A stretch of 64,000 nucleotides of DNA from Raphanus sativus (GCF_000801105.2 NC_079516.1:25085043-25149042), one strand, 5' to 3'. Shown: positions 13,695 through 25,384, counted from the first letter of the stretch. Made by a program: numbers and translations. The notes: generated by a model from the sequence alone, not told the origin.

Positions 13695-14325
13695 CTGCCG
13701 CGCTAGCCTGATGGAAAGGAGGAGAGGGCGAGGTGGAGCTGGCATGGTGGCGAGGAAGAGAGGGCGAGGTGGAGCTCACCTGCTGGCGAGGAGGAGAGGG
13801 CGAGGTAGAGCTCGCCTACTGGCCAGGAGGAGATGGCGAGGTGGAGCTCGCCAGTAGGAGAGGGAGTGGTCGAGCTCGCCTGCTGGCGAGTAGGAGAGTC
13901 GTGGTCGATCTCGCCTGCTGGCGAGTAGGAGATGGTGAGGTCCAGCTCGCCTGCTGACGACTAAGAGATGGAGAGGTCGAACCCGCCTGCTGGCGAGTAG
14001 GAGAGTCATGGTTGAGCTCGCCTGCTGGCGAGTAGGAGAGTTGTGGTCGCCCGCTGGCGACCTGGGAGCGTTTTGGTCGCCCGCTGGTGACACGGGAGCT
14101 CGTGGTTGCCCGCTGGCGATCTGGGAGCTTTGTGGTTATGACCTGGGAGCTTCGTAGTCGTGACCTGCAAGCTTCATGGTTGCCTGCTGGCGACATGGGA
14201 GATTTGTGGTCGCATGCTGGTGACCTGAGAGCTTTCTGGTCGCCTGCTTGCGACTTGGGAGCTTCGTGTTCGTCTGCTGGCGACGTGGGAGCTTCTTTGT
14301 CGCATGCTGGTGACATAGGAGTTTT
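13695..14325 (+). repeat. GC-rich minisatellite with two unit types
   Basis: About 630 bp of imperfect tandem repeats. The left part uses units near 36 bp built on CTGGCGAGGAGGAGAGGGCG. The right part uses units near 30 bp built on CTGGCGACCTGGGAGCTT. Both share the core CCTGCTGGCGA. Unit lengths are multiples of three, so several frames on both strands stay open, but I see no start context, composition or domain suggesting a real protein. It stands out sharply from the AT-rich flanks. Confidence 0.85.
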
Positions 14326-14842
14326 TGTGGTTTTTTTTACGAAAGTTTTTTCTTACACATTTTCTGAAAGTTGATTTACATAAGATTATCTCATAGATTA
14401 TGCTAAAAAAAATTCAGCCAAAACTTTCCGGATTTTTTTGACGAAAGATTGTTTCATAAAACTCATTTAGCGCAAAAAAAATTCGTAAGGACATTTTTCC
14501 GATCTTTCGTGTTTGGGTAGAAATTCTTCTACTCTTTGTCTAGGGTGAAATATACGAATTTTGTTCTTGCATATTTATGCAAACTAGTTTGGCTTATGCC
14601 CTATAGTTATTTGACATTTCTATTTCATATTTACTTAAGGCACAATTTCTCAGAAGATTTTAGGCGTTGATTTTACCATCAACGATTTTAATTTCAACAC
14701 CTATAATTATAGAAGAAATGATAAATCAGCAAAATCATTTCTCAAATAATAATATAAATGATAAAGACCAACCCAAATATAATTCCAGAAATTGATATAA
14801 CAAAACTATCATCTCAATGAAAAACTATTTATGGAAAATATA
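14326..14842. other. AT-rich spacer, nothing recognised
   Basis: No supported gene. Runs of A and T around 14330-14500 lie next to the minisatellite and may belong to the same unidentified element. Confidence 0.4.
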
Positions 14843-17100
14843 TTATCTCTCTTATTTAAACAAATCAACTCCATCACCTAGCTTTTTTTCTGATAAGTTT
14901 TTAAATTAAATACATTCTTCTACTGTATAGTTAAACATATCCAAATTATTAATAATTCTTCTCTTATATTACTACTAAACTAGGATAAGATCTGCGCCTT
15001 GCGCGGGATGAAGTTATTATTTTATTATATTTTAAAAAATGAAACAATAGTTCGGTTTTATTTGGATTAGGGGTGTTCAATCCGGATATCGGGTTTCGGT
15101 TCGGTTCGGTTTTGTCGGTATTTCGGTTATTAAAATATAACTACTATTCTAAATCCATATTTATTTCGGTTCGATTTGGTTTATATACCGTCGGTTTTTA
15201 GTTTATTCAGTTTTATACCAAAAAACATAATTATTTAGTTTGAGATCATATTAAATATTATACAAATTTTTGAGTCATGTTGTCAAAATATTATTTATTA
15301 TAAAATATTATATATTTAAATAAAAGAATAAAAAACAAAAAGGCTTATATCATCTAATAAAATAATCAAATCTAGAATTAATATCAAAACTCTAAATTTT
15401 GAAGAAAAAAAACAAAACAGAAGCATGAAAGAAATTTTTTTATATTTTTCCATATTTGGTGTTCATCAAATTAATATGTCTTCTATTGAACACAACTCTT
15501 TTTGTTTAAAGATAAAAAAAAAATTGTTGAGAATTTCAACTAATTGTTGTCCACAAAATTTATAATCTTAACTTCAATTTAGTTACTGTTAAAATAAGCA
15601 AAAAAAAATCAGAAAAAGACTAAGAAAATAAGAAATCTCAATTGCACTAAATTGTTATTTAATTATAAGAACTTCAAGTGATTTACAAATTATAATTATA
15701 GTTCAACTCATGTAACAAATACGAATTTCATGAGTCGTTATAAATATACATATATTTACATGTTTCAGTTTAATCGGTTATAAATCAAACCATATTCAAA
15801 TCATACGGTTTTATAAAATCACATACATTCGGTTTGTATGGTATATACCAAATTAAAACCATATTATATTGTTTAATATCTTTTAATAATATAAAATTCT
15901 TTTAAAAAAGAACTAAGATACAAAAATTCTTATCAAATATTTATTATTCATAATAATTAATAATATATATATATGTTAATCATATTAGGTAATTTCGTAG
16001 TTTTATTTAAGGAAAGTGCGAGATTGTTTTTTGTACATTATTTATCAATTTGATAGTTAGTTTAATAAAAAGTGTAATATAAGTTAAGATGGACTAACCT
16101 ACTTTATAAGAATAGTATATTTTATAAATAGTATATTTCATATGGTTATTTATTAAATGATATTTCATAATCATACGGTTCTATGATCATTCATATCGTT
16201 TTGTAACAAATTATTTAAATCATTGATAAAAAAAATTTCAATGTGAAAAATTTAATAAGTTTATAATTTATAAATGTTCTTGAAAATTCATTAAATTTTT
16301 TGAAATTAATATATTTATGTAATCTTATATGGTATATAGTTTTATATATATATATATTTGTTTTATTATTAAATGATACTTTTACTCATATGGTTTTAAA
16401 ATCATGTGTATCTTTTTATAATAAAAATGTTAAACCATTGTTCATTAACTTTAACATAATGATTTTAACAGTTTTAGTAATTTATTGTCGTTTTTAAAAA
16501 TTCAAAATATAACATATATGAAAAAATCTAAATTTTAATTTTATAGCTAATTTATTGTTTAATTTATTTTAATAATATAAAATTAAACAAAAAATTATGG
16601 AGGAGATTTAGATTGTTATCAAATCTTTATTATTAGAATCATTAATTGTCATATATATATTACTCATATTTGGAAATTCCGTAACTTTTATTTAAGGAAA
16701 GAAAATAAAATATTAATTGTACACTTTAATTAATTTTATAATTAGTTTAATAAAAACTATAATATATAAAAGATATATCATATATTTGGTATTAAATGTT
16801 CCTAGTGAGATATAAAAATCGAATTGGACCAACATGTTTTTCAATTTCATTGTAAGACTGACACATATGACTAATTAACTATCTAATTGATTGCCACGTA
16901 GGAAAATGTTATTTTCAATTAATACAAACTTAAGGTTACGACTTTTTAAATGTTTCTCTTTTAATATATAGGGGATGTGTTTCCAAAAACCTAATAAATG
17001 TGTTTCTAAACAACACAATATTCAATGTTCAAGCCAAACAATATAAAATATTAGGTCTTACATTTTAATAACTTTTATATTTATCTAATTTTCAATGATT
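14843..17100 (+). mobile_element. Older Helitron remnant split by a younger Helitron
   Basis: From about 14843 the sequence follows the 5' part of the Helitron at 903, including AAGTTTTTAAATTAAATACA (14895-14914) and a related ACTACT tract. It stops at 14979, where another Helitron begins. After 16975 phrases such as TGTGTTTCCAAAAACC and AACAACACAATATT resemble the continuation in the Helitron at 903. The right end is not clear; 17100 is a rough limit. Confidence 0.5.
14980..16975 (-). mobile_element. Helitron, minus strand, about 2 kb
   Basis: On the minus strand the element begins TCCCCTATATATTAAAAGAG after A and ends CTAG before T (plus-strand 14980-14983), with a GCGC-containing hairpin just inside the end. 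It has no Rep/helicase frame and is AT-rich. A truncated stretch from about 15067 (GGGTTTCGGTTCGGTTCGG) looks like one end of a hAT-type MITE, but no partner end was found. Confidence 0.75.
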
Positions 17101-18140
17101 TAACTAAAACATTTAATTCATTTCTGAAAAAAATTCAGAAAATAAATATAAAGATTTTCGCCGGTTCAGATACTACTGCAAAATAATTTTATTTATTATA
17201 AATCAATTAGTTAATGGATTATTTTATTTGTATTTCATAAATAAAAATTACATTCATGTAAACTTAATAAAGCTTTCTTATTAAATCTTTTTCTTAAATT
17301 GTCTTTATTCTTAAATGCATATAGTTATTAATGTGAGATTAGGCTTGGTTTAAGTTGACATCGATAAAGTCTTATACAAAAAATGTTTGATTCAATAAAT
17401 TGACATAAAATAAGTTTTATAATTTAAAATTTTATCACGCAGTTAATCAATACAATTACATAGATTTTATTAAATATTAATAACAAACAATTTAAAATAA
17501 TTTAAAAGAAAATAAAGTAATATATAATTTTCATACTTAATAGAAATACAAATAATATAATTATATAGTTTTAAATACACTAAAATTAAAATGTTTAAAC
17601 TTTACTTATCAAATGAATGTTAAAAGTTATTAATTTTGTAAATTAGATTTTGTTAAAAAAGTATTTGTGTGTTTTTAAGTGTGGATCATATTATAGTTTA
17701 TTTCACCAAATCTTTCTCCAACGTTAATATTTACGAAATATTTTAAAATATATTATTTCTTAAAATTGGGAGTCATAGTTTTATTTCCTTGTAAATATAT
17801 ATATTAGCACTCTGATTTAATACAATAATAACTTATGGTAACAAATATACTATTCAAGATGTAATTTCAAGAAATTGACTGTTTTCCTGATGATATCTGG
17901 TCAAATTTTAACCACTTATTTCTCTACTATATAGCATTAACCACACCGTTAATACACCACACAAAAATCCACACTTACCATTTATATTTCTTTGAAAATA
18001 CAGTCTTTAAAACAAAAGGAAAGTACACCCACCCACAGATTTGCTTTTAAAATGATTCAACAAATCTCCACCATCCATTATTTGCTTTAAAAATAAAATT
18101 TAAATTTAAAAATTAAAAATCAAGTGGATGCTTGAGATTT
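17101..18140. other. AT-rich upstream region of bZIP2
   Basis: Intergenic DNA holding the presumed promoter of the bZIP gene. Apart from general AT-richness I see no repeat boundary and no other gene. Confidence 0.45.
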
Positions 18141-18146
18141 GGTTTC

Positions 18147-18154
18147 TATATAAT
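18147..18154 (+). promoter_or_regulatory. TATA box of bZIP2
   Basis: TATATAAT lies 473 bases upstream of the main start. A pyrimidine-rich stretch about 35 bases downstream (near 18181-18210) suits a transcription start. That implies a leader of roughly 430-450 nt holding the uORFs. A second TATATATT lies near 18250. The choice is inference. Confidence 0.5.
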
Positions 18155-18349
18155 CCATAACAAATCCTTCATCAAAAACCTCTTTCCCCTTCACACATAT
18201 TTTCTTCCTTATCTCCAAAATCTTATTATTTTGTTATCTGTTTGCTCTATATATTTAGAGATCTCCTCTGTTTCTTTTCGATAACATATTCAAAAATAGT
18301 ACTATTCCTCCTCTGTTTCTCTGTTATATCATTAAAAACTGAGAATTTG

Positions 18350-18364
18350 ATGATCGGAAACTGA
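18350..18364 (+). CDS. Short uORF 1 of bZIP2 leader (4 codons)
   Basis: ATG ATC GGA AAC TGA encodes only MIGN. Its stop shares its last base with the start of the next uORF (TGATG), an arrangement that permits coupled termination and reinitiation. Whether it is translated cannot be judged from sequence alone. Confidence 0.5.
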   Translation: MIGN

Positions 18365-18489
18365 TGACTCCCGTTCTCTGCGAAATCTTGCTCTCGGGGC
18401 TCACGGTTAAATCTGCTCTCTGCCGTAGAACCCATCTCGTTCAATCTTTCTCCGTCGTCTTCCTTTACTGGTTTTACAACGTTTCATGA
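18364..18489 (+). CDS. Sucrose-control peptide uORF (conserved peptide uORF)
   Basis: A 41-codon frame beginning MTPVLCEILLSGLTVKS, with a C-terminal half containing RRTHLVQSFSVVFLYWFYN and ending NVS. It lies 138 nt upstream of the bZIP start in the same transcript. It is the SC-peptide conserved in leaders of group S1 bZIP genes (bZIP1, 2, 11, 44, 53 in Arabidopsis). In that family, high sucrose makes the nascent peptide stall the ribosome at the uORF stop and lowers translation of the main ORF. The conserved C-terminal residues thought to act in the exit tunnel are all present. Recognition is by sequence; sucrose response here is inference. Confidence 0.93.
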   Translation: MTPVLCEILLSGLTVKSALCRRTHLVQSFSVVFLYWFYNVS

Positions 18490-18497
18490 ATTGCTGA
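18486..18497 (+). CDS. Short uORF 3 of bZIP2 leader (3 codons)
   Basis: ATG AAT TGC TGA begins inside the last codons of the SC-peptide uORF (ATGA overlap). It could only be reached by reinitiation or leaky scanning and may further tune access to the main start. Translation is not proven. Confidence 0.4.
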   Translation: MNC

Positions 18498-18626
18498 AAA
18501 CTCCCCAAAATAATCTTTAAATTAATTATTACATCATATATTCACTATTTTCAGACAAATCTAAAACCAACCAAACAAAAAAAATCTGTCCCTTTTTCTT
18601 GTTCTTTGTAATTTTATTGTAATAAA

Positions 18627-19133
18627 ATGGCGTCATCAAGCAGCACATACCGGAGCTCGAGCTCTTCCGACGGCGGGAATCCCTCTGACTCCGCCGTCAC
18701 CGTCGACGAGCGGAAACGTAAGCGAATGTTATCGAACCGAGAATCTGCTCGTAGATCAAGGATGCGCAAACAGAAACACGTCGACGATTTAACGGCTCAG
18801 ATCAATCAGCTTTCAAGCGACAACCGTCAGATCTTGACGAGCCTCACCGCCACCTCTGAGCTCTACATGAAGATCCAAGCCGAGAACTCCGTCTTGACCG
18901 CTCAGATGGCGGAGCTAAGCACCAGACTCGAGTCGTTGAACGAGATCGTCGATCTCGTCACCACGACCAACGGTGGTGTCGATCAGATCGACGGCTGTGG
19001 GTTCGATGATCGAACGGCTGGGATTAATTGCGACGGATATTACGATGATATGATGATGAGTGGCGTTAATCATTGGGGTGGTTCGGTTTACTCTAACCAA
19101 CCAATCATGGCTAATGATATCAATATGTTTTGA
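18627..19133 (+). CDS. bZIP2: Group S1 bZIP transcription factor, bZIP2/GBF5 orthologue
   Basis: A single-exon gene of 168 codons. Residues 1-28 are Ser-rich. The basic region (about 29-50) contains KRMLSNRESARRSRMRKQKH with the invariant Asn37 and Arg45 (N-x7-R). A leucine zipper follows with heptad positions L55, L62, I69, T76, I83, L90, L97 and L104. The C-terminus ends in QPIMANDINMF. The protein closely resembles Arabidopsis bZIP2 (GBF5, At2g18160) over its length. S1 bZIPs are nuclear, bind ACGT-core elements, and pair with group C bZIPs in low-energy and amino-acid metabolism control. The ATG at 18627 sits in AAAATGG context and is the first in this frame. The leader carries the sucrose-control uORF. 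No disabling change is seen; this is the only host gene in the window that looks functional. Confidence 0.96.
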   Translation: MASSSSTYRSSSSSDGGNPSDSAVTVDERKRKRMLSNRESARRSRMRKQKHVDDLTAQINQLSSDNRQILTSLTATSELYMKIQAENSVLTAQMAELSTRLESLNEIVDLVTTTNGGVDQIDGCGFDDRTAGINCDGYYDDMMMSGVNHWGGSVYSNQPIMANDINMF

Positions 19134-19257
19134 ATTAAAATTAATTATAAAAACTAGTATTATTGCCCCTTTTTATTTTAATTTAGCTTTTTTGTGATTT
19201 TGGGTTGGTGTGGAGATGTAACTAAAGTACATGCATCTTTGATTGTTTGGAAGGATA

Positions 19258-19263
19258 AATAAA
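19258..19263 (+). terminator. Poly(A) signal of bZIP2
   Basis: AATAAA lies 125 bases after the stop codon, and the TTGTAATG region near 19302 could be a far-upstream or cleavage element. The 3' UTR is thus about 150-190 nt. Inference from plant consensus. Confidence 0.5.
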
Positions 19264-20961
19264 CTTATATATGTTGGGGGCATATATATAGGCTGTCCTT
19301 TTGTAATGTATTGGTGTGTGCTTTTGGTTTATTTTATAAATTATGAATTTGAATGTTATTATTGATATGATTTTAGTTATCAATTATCATCATTTTGTCT
19401 TTTCCTCTGGTCGTACTATACTTATTCTGTTTTTTTTTCTTTGTAACTGGATAGTTATTCTGTTTGACTTAAACTATTGTCAAAATCTACATACCAATAG
19501 GAGCTTTCTTCTTATAAAAGAACTTATAATGTGATATTTTTGCAACTAATTGGCTACATAACTAATTTCTGAATAATCCCAAATTCACATTTTGCAGAGT
19601 TTTTATTTGATTATTTAGATTAACTTGAACCCTTTTTTCAACCAGATTTTTTTTTGTCTCCAACTATTACAAACTCATATACACTCTGTAAACTAGGTTG
19701 GTGGCTCTTCATCCATGTGCACAACAAAAAACGATTGAGTCCTAGTCCTTCGTGCTAGTCCTAGTCCTTCGTGCTAGTCCATCGACTTTCCAATTTTGTG
19801 TGCGTGGTACATAAATGATCTCTAGGCTGTGAAAGTATTACCTTTTTTCAACCAGATTAATTTGACTCTAACTTAAGTATTACTAGATTTTTATAATGTT
19901 TTTGTTTAAAAGTTTTTATTTAATCAAATAAGAATTGCATTTATAGTTTTTGTATTTCAAGATTATATAATTATATTTAAATTTTTGTACATTATTTATT
20001 TTTGTTAATATTTTAAAGTTTAGTTTTGATTTTTCCAAAAAATAATCATTAATTTATATATATTTTCTCATTTAAATATTTAAAATTATAATTTATAATA
20101 AATGTTATTCCTACATGTGCATAAGTTTAGATTTCAATTAAAAATTTTGAACAAAGTGAAAACGTTAATTTAAGATATTAATATAATTTTCTTTTAGATC
20201 AGTGAAGAGTAATTTTTAATACAAATCTTATAAGTATTTATAATTATTCTGTTAACTAATATGTAGTATAACGCAATATTAAAATTTTAAAATAATATTT
20301 TATTTTGTAAAGTGATCTTTAATATGCATTGTGTTGATTTGTAGTATTCTGTTTATCGAATAACATATGTTCATGTAAATATTTATTCGTATTTTTAATA
20401 TATGCAGTAAAACATTGTATAATATAAATATATGACTATATAATAATTAAGCTTCTAAATAAAATAATTCATTGGTTTAGCGTATCTAATATTTTTTTAT
20501 TTTTTTTAAATTAAAATTAAAACTGAATAATACATCTTTTAACATGTATCAGACTAGTTAATATTTTATACTAACTGTCTATATAAATGAATTAATGTGT
20601 TTGTTAAAATATCTCGTATCTTATTAGTAATAGGGGAAATTTTAATCTACCATAAATTTGATATCACTTTTAATACCTTAATTTGTGATGAAAAAGCTAA
20701 ACTAATCGTGTTAACTCATTTATAAATATTAATAATCATTTAAATTGTAAAAAATAATCACTAAATTGTAAACTCAAATATTATAGTATTTTGATTAAAA
20801 GTTTTTTTACAAAAGATGTAGCTAATTTATAGCATTTCAAGCAATTTCTCTTAATATTAATTTTATCGTTCTTAATAACATATTGTATGATTAAATAAAT
20901 AACACCCAAAATATAATCGTAAAAATGCGACTATAGTCCGTCCACTATCCTAAATAATATA
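19264..20961. other. AT-rich spacer with a short tandem repeat
   Basis: A 20-21-bp unit containing CCTAGTCCTTCGTGCTAGT is repeated about two and a half times near 19740-19790. TTTTTTCAACCAGATT occurs near 19633 and again near 19843. Otherwise no gene or element boundary is supported. Confidence 0.5.
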
Positions 20962-21192
20962 CTCCCTCTATTTTTATTTGTAAGTAGTTTTAGTTAAAAG
21001 TGTAAATATTAAGAAAACTTTTATTTTTGAAAAAATAGCATTTAATACATAAATTCAACCAATAGTAAATATGTATGAATTATTTGATTGGTCACACAAC
21101 ATGTAATAAATGTAAAAGGTGCTTTGGATTATGTAAACATCTTAAACAAATATTTTTTTGCTAAAACTACTTACATAACAAAACAGAGGGAG
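20962..21192. mobile_element. Stowaway-type (Tc1/mariner) MITE
   Basis: 231 bp with long terminal inverted repeats: the left end starts CTCCCTCTATTTTTATTTG and the right end finishes AACAAAACAGAGGGAG. The CTCCCTC terminus and TA dinucleotide on both sides are typical of Stowaway MITEs mobilised by mariner-like transposases. No coding capacity. Confidence 0.88.
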
Positions 21193-22219
21193 TAAATATT
21201 ATTTAATTTTAAATATTTTATATCAATTAAGTATGTTTTATCTAATTTTAGTATCTATTTACTGTAGTTAATTATCCTTGATTTAATTTATTCTTTATAA
21301 ATGAAAGTATATTGTAAAATTTAAGAAGTTTTGTATTTTGTGTCTATAGATACCTTAATTTACTTTTATAATTTACGTATTAATTAATAGATTAAGTCAT
21401 TTAGTTCTATTTATTATTGATTTAATATTTATAAATTTATAAAATTTTATATATAATATTAAAATTTTTTATTTTATTATAATTTAGAATTAAGTTAATA
21501 TTTATGTATTTTAATTATCTATAATAATAAAAAATATTTAACCATTTATTTTATAAATTTTCGATATTATTAAAAACTATATATTTATATTTAAAAAATA
21601 TATAGTAAAATTTTAGTCATTTTATCATAAAAATATTTAAAAAGTTAGTTGAATTAATTGATTTATTAATTAAGCAATTGGATGATATATTTTCTCAAAA
21701 AATAATTAGATGATATATTATGATGCATAGTTAATATAAGAGTCAAAATTTAGTAATATCACATAGTAGACCAAAATATGTCTAGGGTGTGCTTCTGTTT
21801 TAGTAGTGTTGTTGTACCAGCATTGATCATTTTGAAATCAATAAAATCCTTTTTCTTTCGACTTAGAATTCAAGAAAATCTTCCTTTTTTTTATAACTGA
21901 AATCAATAAAATCTTCTTTGGTCAAGTTTATATTTTTGCTGAAATTGTGAAGTGTACACAAAAGGACAGAAACTCAATAAGTTCAATTATTAATTTTGGA
22001 AAGGCAATGCCAATATTATTTATTGTACCAACGCATAACATTTATAAAACATGGTATCTTGAAGATATATATTCAGTACATGATATGTGGTCTGGAAAAT
22101 ACTTAACGTCAATTTCTTGTTATTGCTTTTCTAATTTTTTTTTCTAATTTTTTTTTTCTAAATTCTTGTTGAACTTATTTGTATACTTCATACTTGCACT
22201 GTTGTGAATTAATAAAGCA
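21193..22219. other. AT-rich spacer, nothing recognised
   Basis: Very AT-rich (21300-21720 especially). No supported gene. A 66-codon frame at 21947-22147 has no recognisable features. Confidence 0.5.
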
Positions 22220-22927
22220 CTAGGTGGTGACCTGCGCTATGCGCATAATGAGATAATTTTAAAAAATGTTTATTTTATCTAATTGTAAATATGTAAAATT
22301 ATAATTTGGTTTTACATATATATTTGAAAAGAAGAAAATGCATATGTATTTGGGCTGTGAATTTTAAATTAATGGATATTTTATATAGTGAATAAATGAA
22401 TACATAAATTATTTATGAGAAATATATTCAGATATAAATTAGATTTTCTTAATAGTAATTAATTCTTAATTTAACATAAATTTTGTGACTAAAATAGGAA
22501 AAAGTCATTGAATGTTTGTATAAAAAAATTCCATTTAATCACTTACAAACAAAATTTCCATTTAAGATATCAAATCAATTTACACTTATTATTTTCATTT
22601 AAGATATCGAAAAATCAGAAAAACAATACAACTAATATCTATTCCATTAATTTTCCGAATCTTAAATATCGTTAATTGCCATCAATTCGGTCATTAATTC
22701 AGATGAACAATACAAAAGTCGAGAACATTTTTTTTGTTCTTGAACAAATTAGTAAGGTTGAAATATATCAATGGCATAATATGTAATAATTCTAGTAAGC
22801 TAAGGGTTATTTTAAAATAAGTGTGAGAGTGTTTGTGAGACTGCCACGTAGGAAATTACACTCATGTAAATCATACATTAAGTGAAGGTTATTTATCTTG
22901 AGTGCTCTTAGAATAATATATAGGGGA
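22220..22927 (-). mobile_element. Helitron, minus strand
   Basis: On the minus strand it starts TCCCCTATATATTATTC after A and ends CTAG before T (plus 22220-22223). TGCGCTATGCGCA just inside the end forms the 3' hairpin. 708 bp, non-coding. Confidence 0.75.
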
Positions 22928-23420
22928 TACGTTTAAGTTTTATCTTTTTTTTTGCTTTCTAATTCTATTTATAAATATGAAAAGCTGTTTTTGTGTCTTT
23001 ACCATTTGAGTCTTAACTTTATCTTGGCGACAAAAGAAAAAAAAACTTTATGTCATTATGACAAAACTCGCAAACACCGCCTATATATAATATGAAAACG
23101 AAATTAAAATTATCCCACTATCGGCTGTCTTCTTCTACTCGTATATGTGAACCTACACACTTGTTCAAAATCATTGGCTGTTTCTTCCGATTTGTTTACT
23201 TAGAAACAAATAGAATAGAAAAAATGATCTCATGATTCTCATCACTAAGGATAGGCTATTATTTATTGTACATGACATGAGACAATTATTAGGTCTGACT
23301 ATTATAAATATGTATGTGTGTGAGATTTTTTTTTCTTTCTAAGAAACTATAAATGTGTGGATGACAAAGAAGAAGAAATAAAAGAAACTACGAATGTGTA
23401 TTGGCGTGTACATGTGAATG
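22928..23420. other. Spacer, nothing recognised
   Basis: AT-rich DNA between a Helitron and a hAT MITE. No supported gene. Confidence 0.45.
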
Positions 23421-23428
23421 CATGTGTA

Positions 23429-23514
23429 CAGTGGTAGATCCAGAACAAAAATTTACCCGGGGTCATATTAGATTTTTTAAAATTCTAAAATCATTTTTAA
23501 CAATTTTTAAAATG

Positions 23515-23550
<36 letters not shown>

Positions 23551-23885
23551 TTACTACTAATTTAAAATATAATTTAATTTTTATGTATTATTAAATTTAT
23601 AAATATAATATTTTAAAATAATCATGTAAAATTGATTTTTATTTAATATAATTTTTCTTTATTATCTTGTTATTCAGAATATGGAATTATCATATTCTAA
23701 TTAACACTTTTAAAAGAACAAAATAAAAGATATTTTTATTGTAAATTCCTCAATTAAACTTGATTTAGTAGGGGTCACTCATGATGTTGGGTTGGGATCA
23801 ATATAAAATATTTGATAATAACTAGACTAATTTCCAAATTTTATGGGGTCACCTGACCCCTTCTAACACCCTGCCTCCGCCCCTG
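23429..23885. mobile_element. hAT-type MITE
   Basis: 457 bp, starting CAGTGGTAGATCCAG and ending as the complement of CAGGGGCGGAGGCAGGGTG. The flanks are an exact 8-bp duplication CATGTGTA (23421-23428, 23886-23893), the target size of hAT transposases. The interior is AT-rich with an (AT)n run near 23519-23544. No coding capacity. Confidence 0.88.
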
Positions 23886-24124
23886 CATGTGTATAGGCAT
23901 TTCATATTTTTCGTCCTAATTAATAATTTTTGTAAAACACTATTATTCTGATTTTTAACCACTTTGAAATATATAGTTCAAACAAGGATAGCCCACACTG
24001 TTCTGAGCCTAATTTGCTTTTTATTTAAAATGTGTGGCCCATTTAGTTATTGGCATGACTCTTAATATAATATCGGTCCAATGTAATATAATGGTGTTAT
24101 CAATGTGTTATAAACGAATCCATC

Positions 24125-24893
24125 ATTTTTTTTTCGCTAAACTGTAAATATCATTAAAAAGGAGAGTTTGCAAAAGCAAAAACAAAGAGTTTGAAACATC
24201 TTGGCAAAAAAAAGAAGGAAAAAACAAGATGAATCATGGACATTCTAAAGAGAGGATAACTTTAGCACCTATTGGAACCAGAGAACCATAAGTGATTTGA
24301 ATAGCTTGTTAGACCTCCGAGCAGAGATTATGTTGCGAACCTCCCTGTCAAGGGCCTTAAAAACATGAGCTGGCGGCAGAGGAATCCCGTTGTGAAGAAG
24401 ATTATTTCTCTGTTTCCAGACATGGAAAACAACTGCTTGAGAGACGAGCTTCCGTAGCAGAAGGTTCCGCGGAGATTGAGTAGCTTGGATCCAAGATAGT
24501 AACTCCGCCCAGTCAGTGATTCTCTGCTGTGGATGACTACATCGACGGAAGACTTGGGACCAGACGTCATTAGCATAGTGACAAGCAACCGGTACCGCAA
24601 GACCCCATGACGCCATTCTCGCTCGTGTCGGTAGTCTGTCGTAGTTTGTCACCCACATCGTGAAGGCATGCTTCGGTAATGCGCCTTTGAACCATACGAT
24701 GTCATGCCAAGTTTGAATCGGTTGTCTAGGATGCAAGACCTCCCAAGTAGCCTGCGAATTAAACACATTCAAAGGCAAATCAGCAGCCTTCCATTCAAAA
24801 GTGTCAACAACATCAATTGGTAGTGGAAGTGTTAGAGTAGTTAAGTAAGAGTGCAGCTCCACTTCCATCGTTTTCAAAAAAAAGAAAAAGAAA
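24125..24893 (-). mobile_element. 5'-truncated LINE with 13-bp target duplication
   Basis: Flanked by AAACGAATCCATC at 24112-24124 and 24894-24906. A T run near the left edge is the poly(A) tail of a minus-strand insertion. The body carries the C-terminal coding end of a plant LINE (24269-24877) and its 3' UTR. Confidence 0.85.
24269..24877 (-). pseudogene. LINE ORF2 C-terminus, zf-RVT zinc-binding region
   Basis: A 202-codon frame. Phrases such as FKGALPKHAFTMWVTNYDRL and LPTRARMASWGL belong to the zf-RVT domain found after reverse transcriptase in plant L1-type LINEs. VSQAVVFHVWKQRNNLLHN follows, as in these proteins. The usual Cys-x2-Cys and His/Cys cluster after MASWGL is shortened: VPVACHYANDVW seems to have lost the segment between the two halves. 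The 5' end stops at the insertion boundary, so the first ATG is not a true start. In an intact element this region belongs to the RT polyprotein used in target-primed reverse transcription. Confidence 0.82.
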
Positions 24894-24906
24894 AAACGAA
24901 TCCATC

Positions 24907-25370
24907 CTAATCAATTTCTAGGTTTGGAATTGATCGATAATTGTGATCTTTTTTGTTTTTTTAGTCATGTTTCTCTTCGGTTATGCAAACTTTTCATTGT
25001 TATATATATACACTATTCTCTACCATTCTCTTTGAGATAATGCTTATCAATCATCAATTAGAGGAACTAGATTATGACATGCTCTTAAAAGGACAAGTAT
25101 ATTTTTTTCAGAAATTTAATTTTTGTATTTGTGTCTTTTAATTATATTTATGTTTTTTTCTGTGTATATCAATAGAACATGATGTTTTAATAGAATAGAT
25201 AGATACACGAAAAAAAATCATTTCATTTTCTGTTAAACTGTAAATATCATATTAATAATTTTAATATGGAAAGAAATTACAGAACTAAGACTTCAATTTG
25301 CACCACCCCAACAAAAAGTAAAATAAAAACAAGGGAAAAACAGCCTAAAAATCAACACGAATGAATTACT
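24907..25370. other. AT-rich spacer with a possible second LINE tail
   Basis: TGTTAAACTGTAAATATCAT near 25232 closely resembles the 3' tail of the LINE just to the left (TAAACTGTAAATATCATT at 24139). It may be another minus-strand tail, but no target duplication is clear. No gene. Confidence 0.35.
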
Positions 25371-25384
25371 AAACAACCTGAGAG

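Noticed and set aside
13733..14316. Long repetitive frames on both strands that look like a repeat protein
   Set aside because: Overlapping frames on both strands are all equally open because minisatellite units are multiples of three. No start context or domain.
18247..18444. Minus-strand 65-codon frame in the bZIP2 leader
   Set aside because: Antisense shadow of the conserved uORF region.
18915..19100. Minus-strand frame inside bZIP2
   Set aside because: Antisense shadow of the bZIP2 coding sequence.
20600..20640. Possible Helitron 5' end (TCCCCTATTACTAATAAG on the minus strand)
   Set aside because: The flanking base is not A, and no CTAG end with a hairpin was found to the left.
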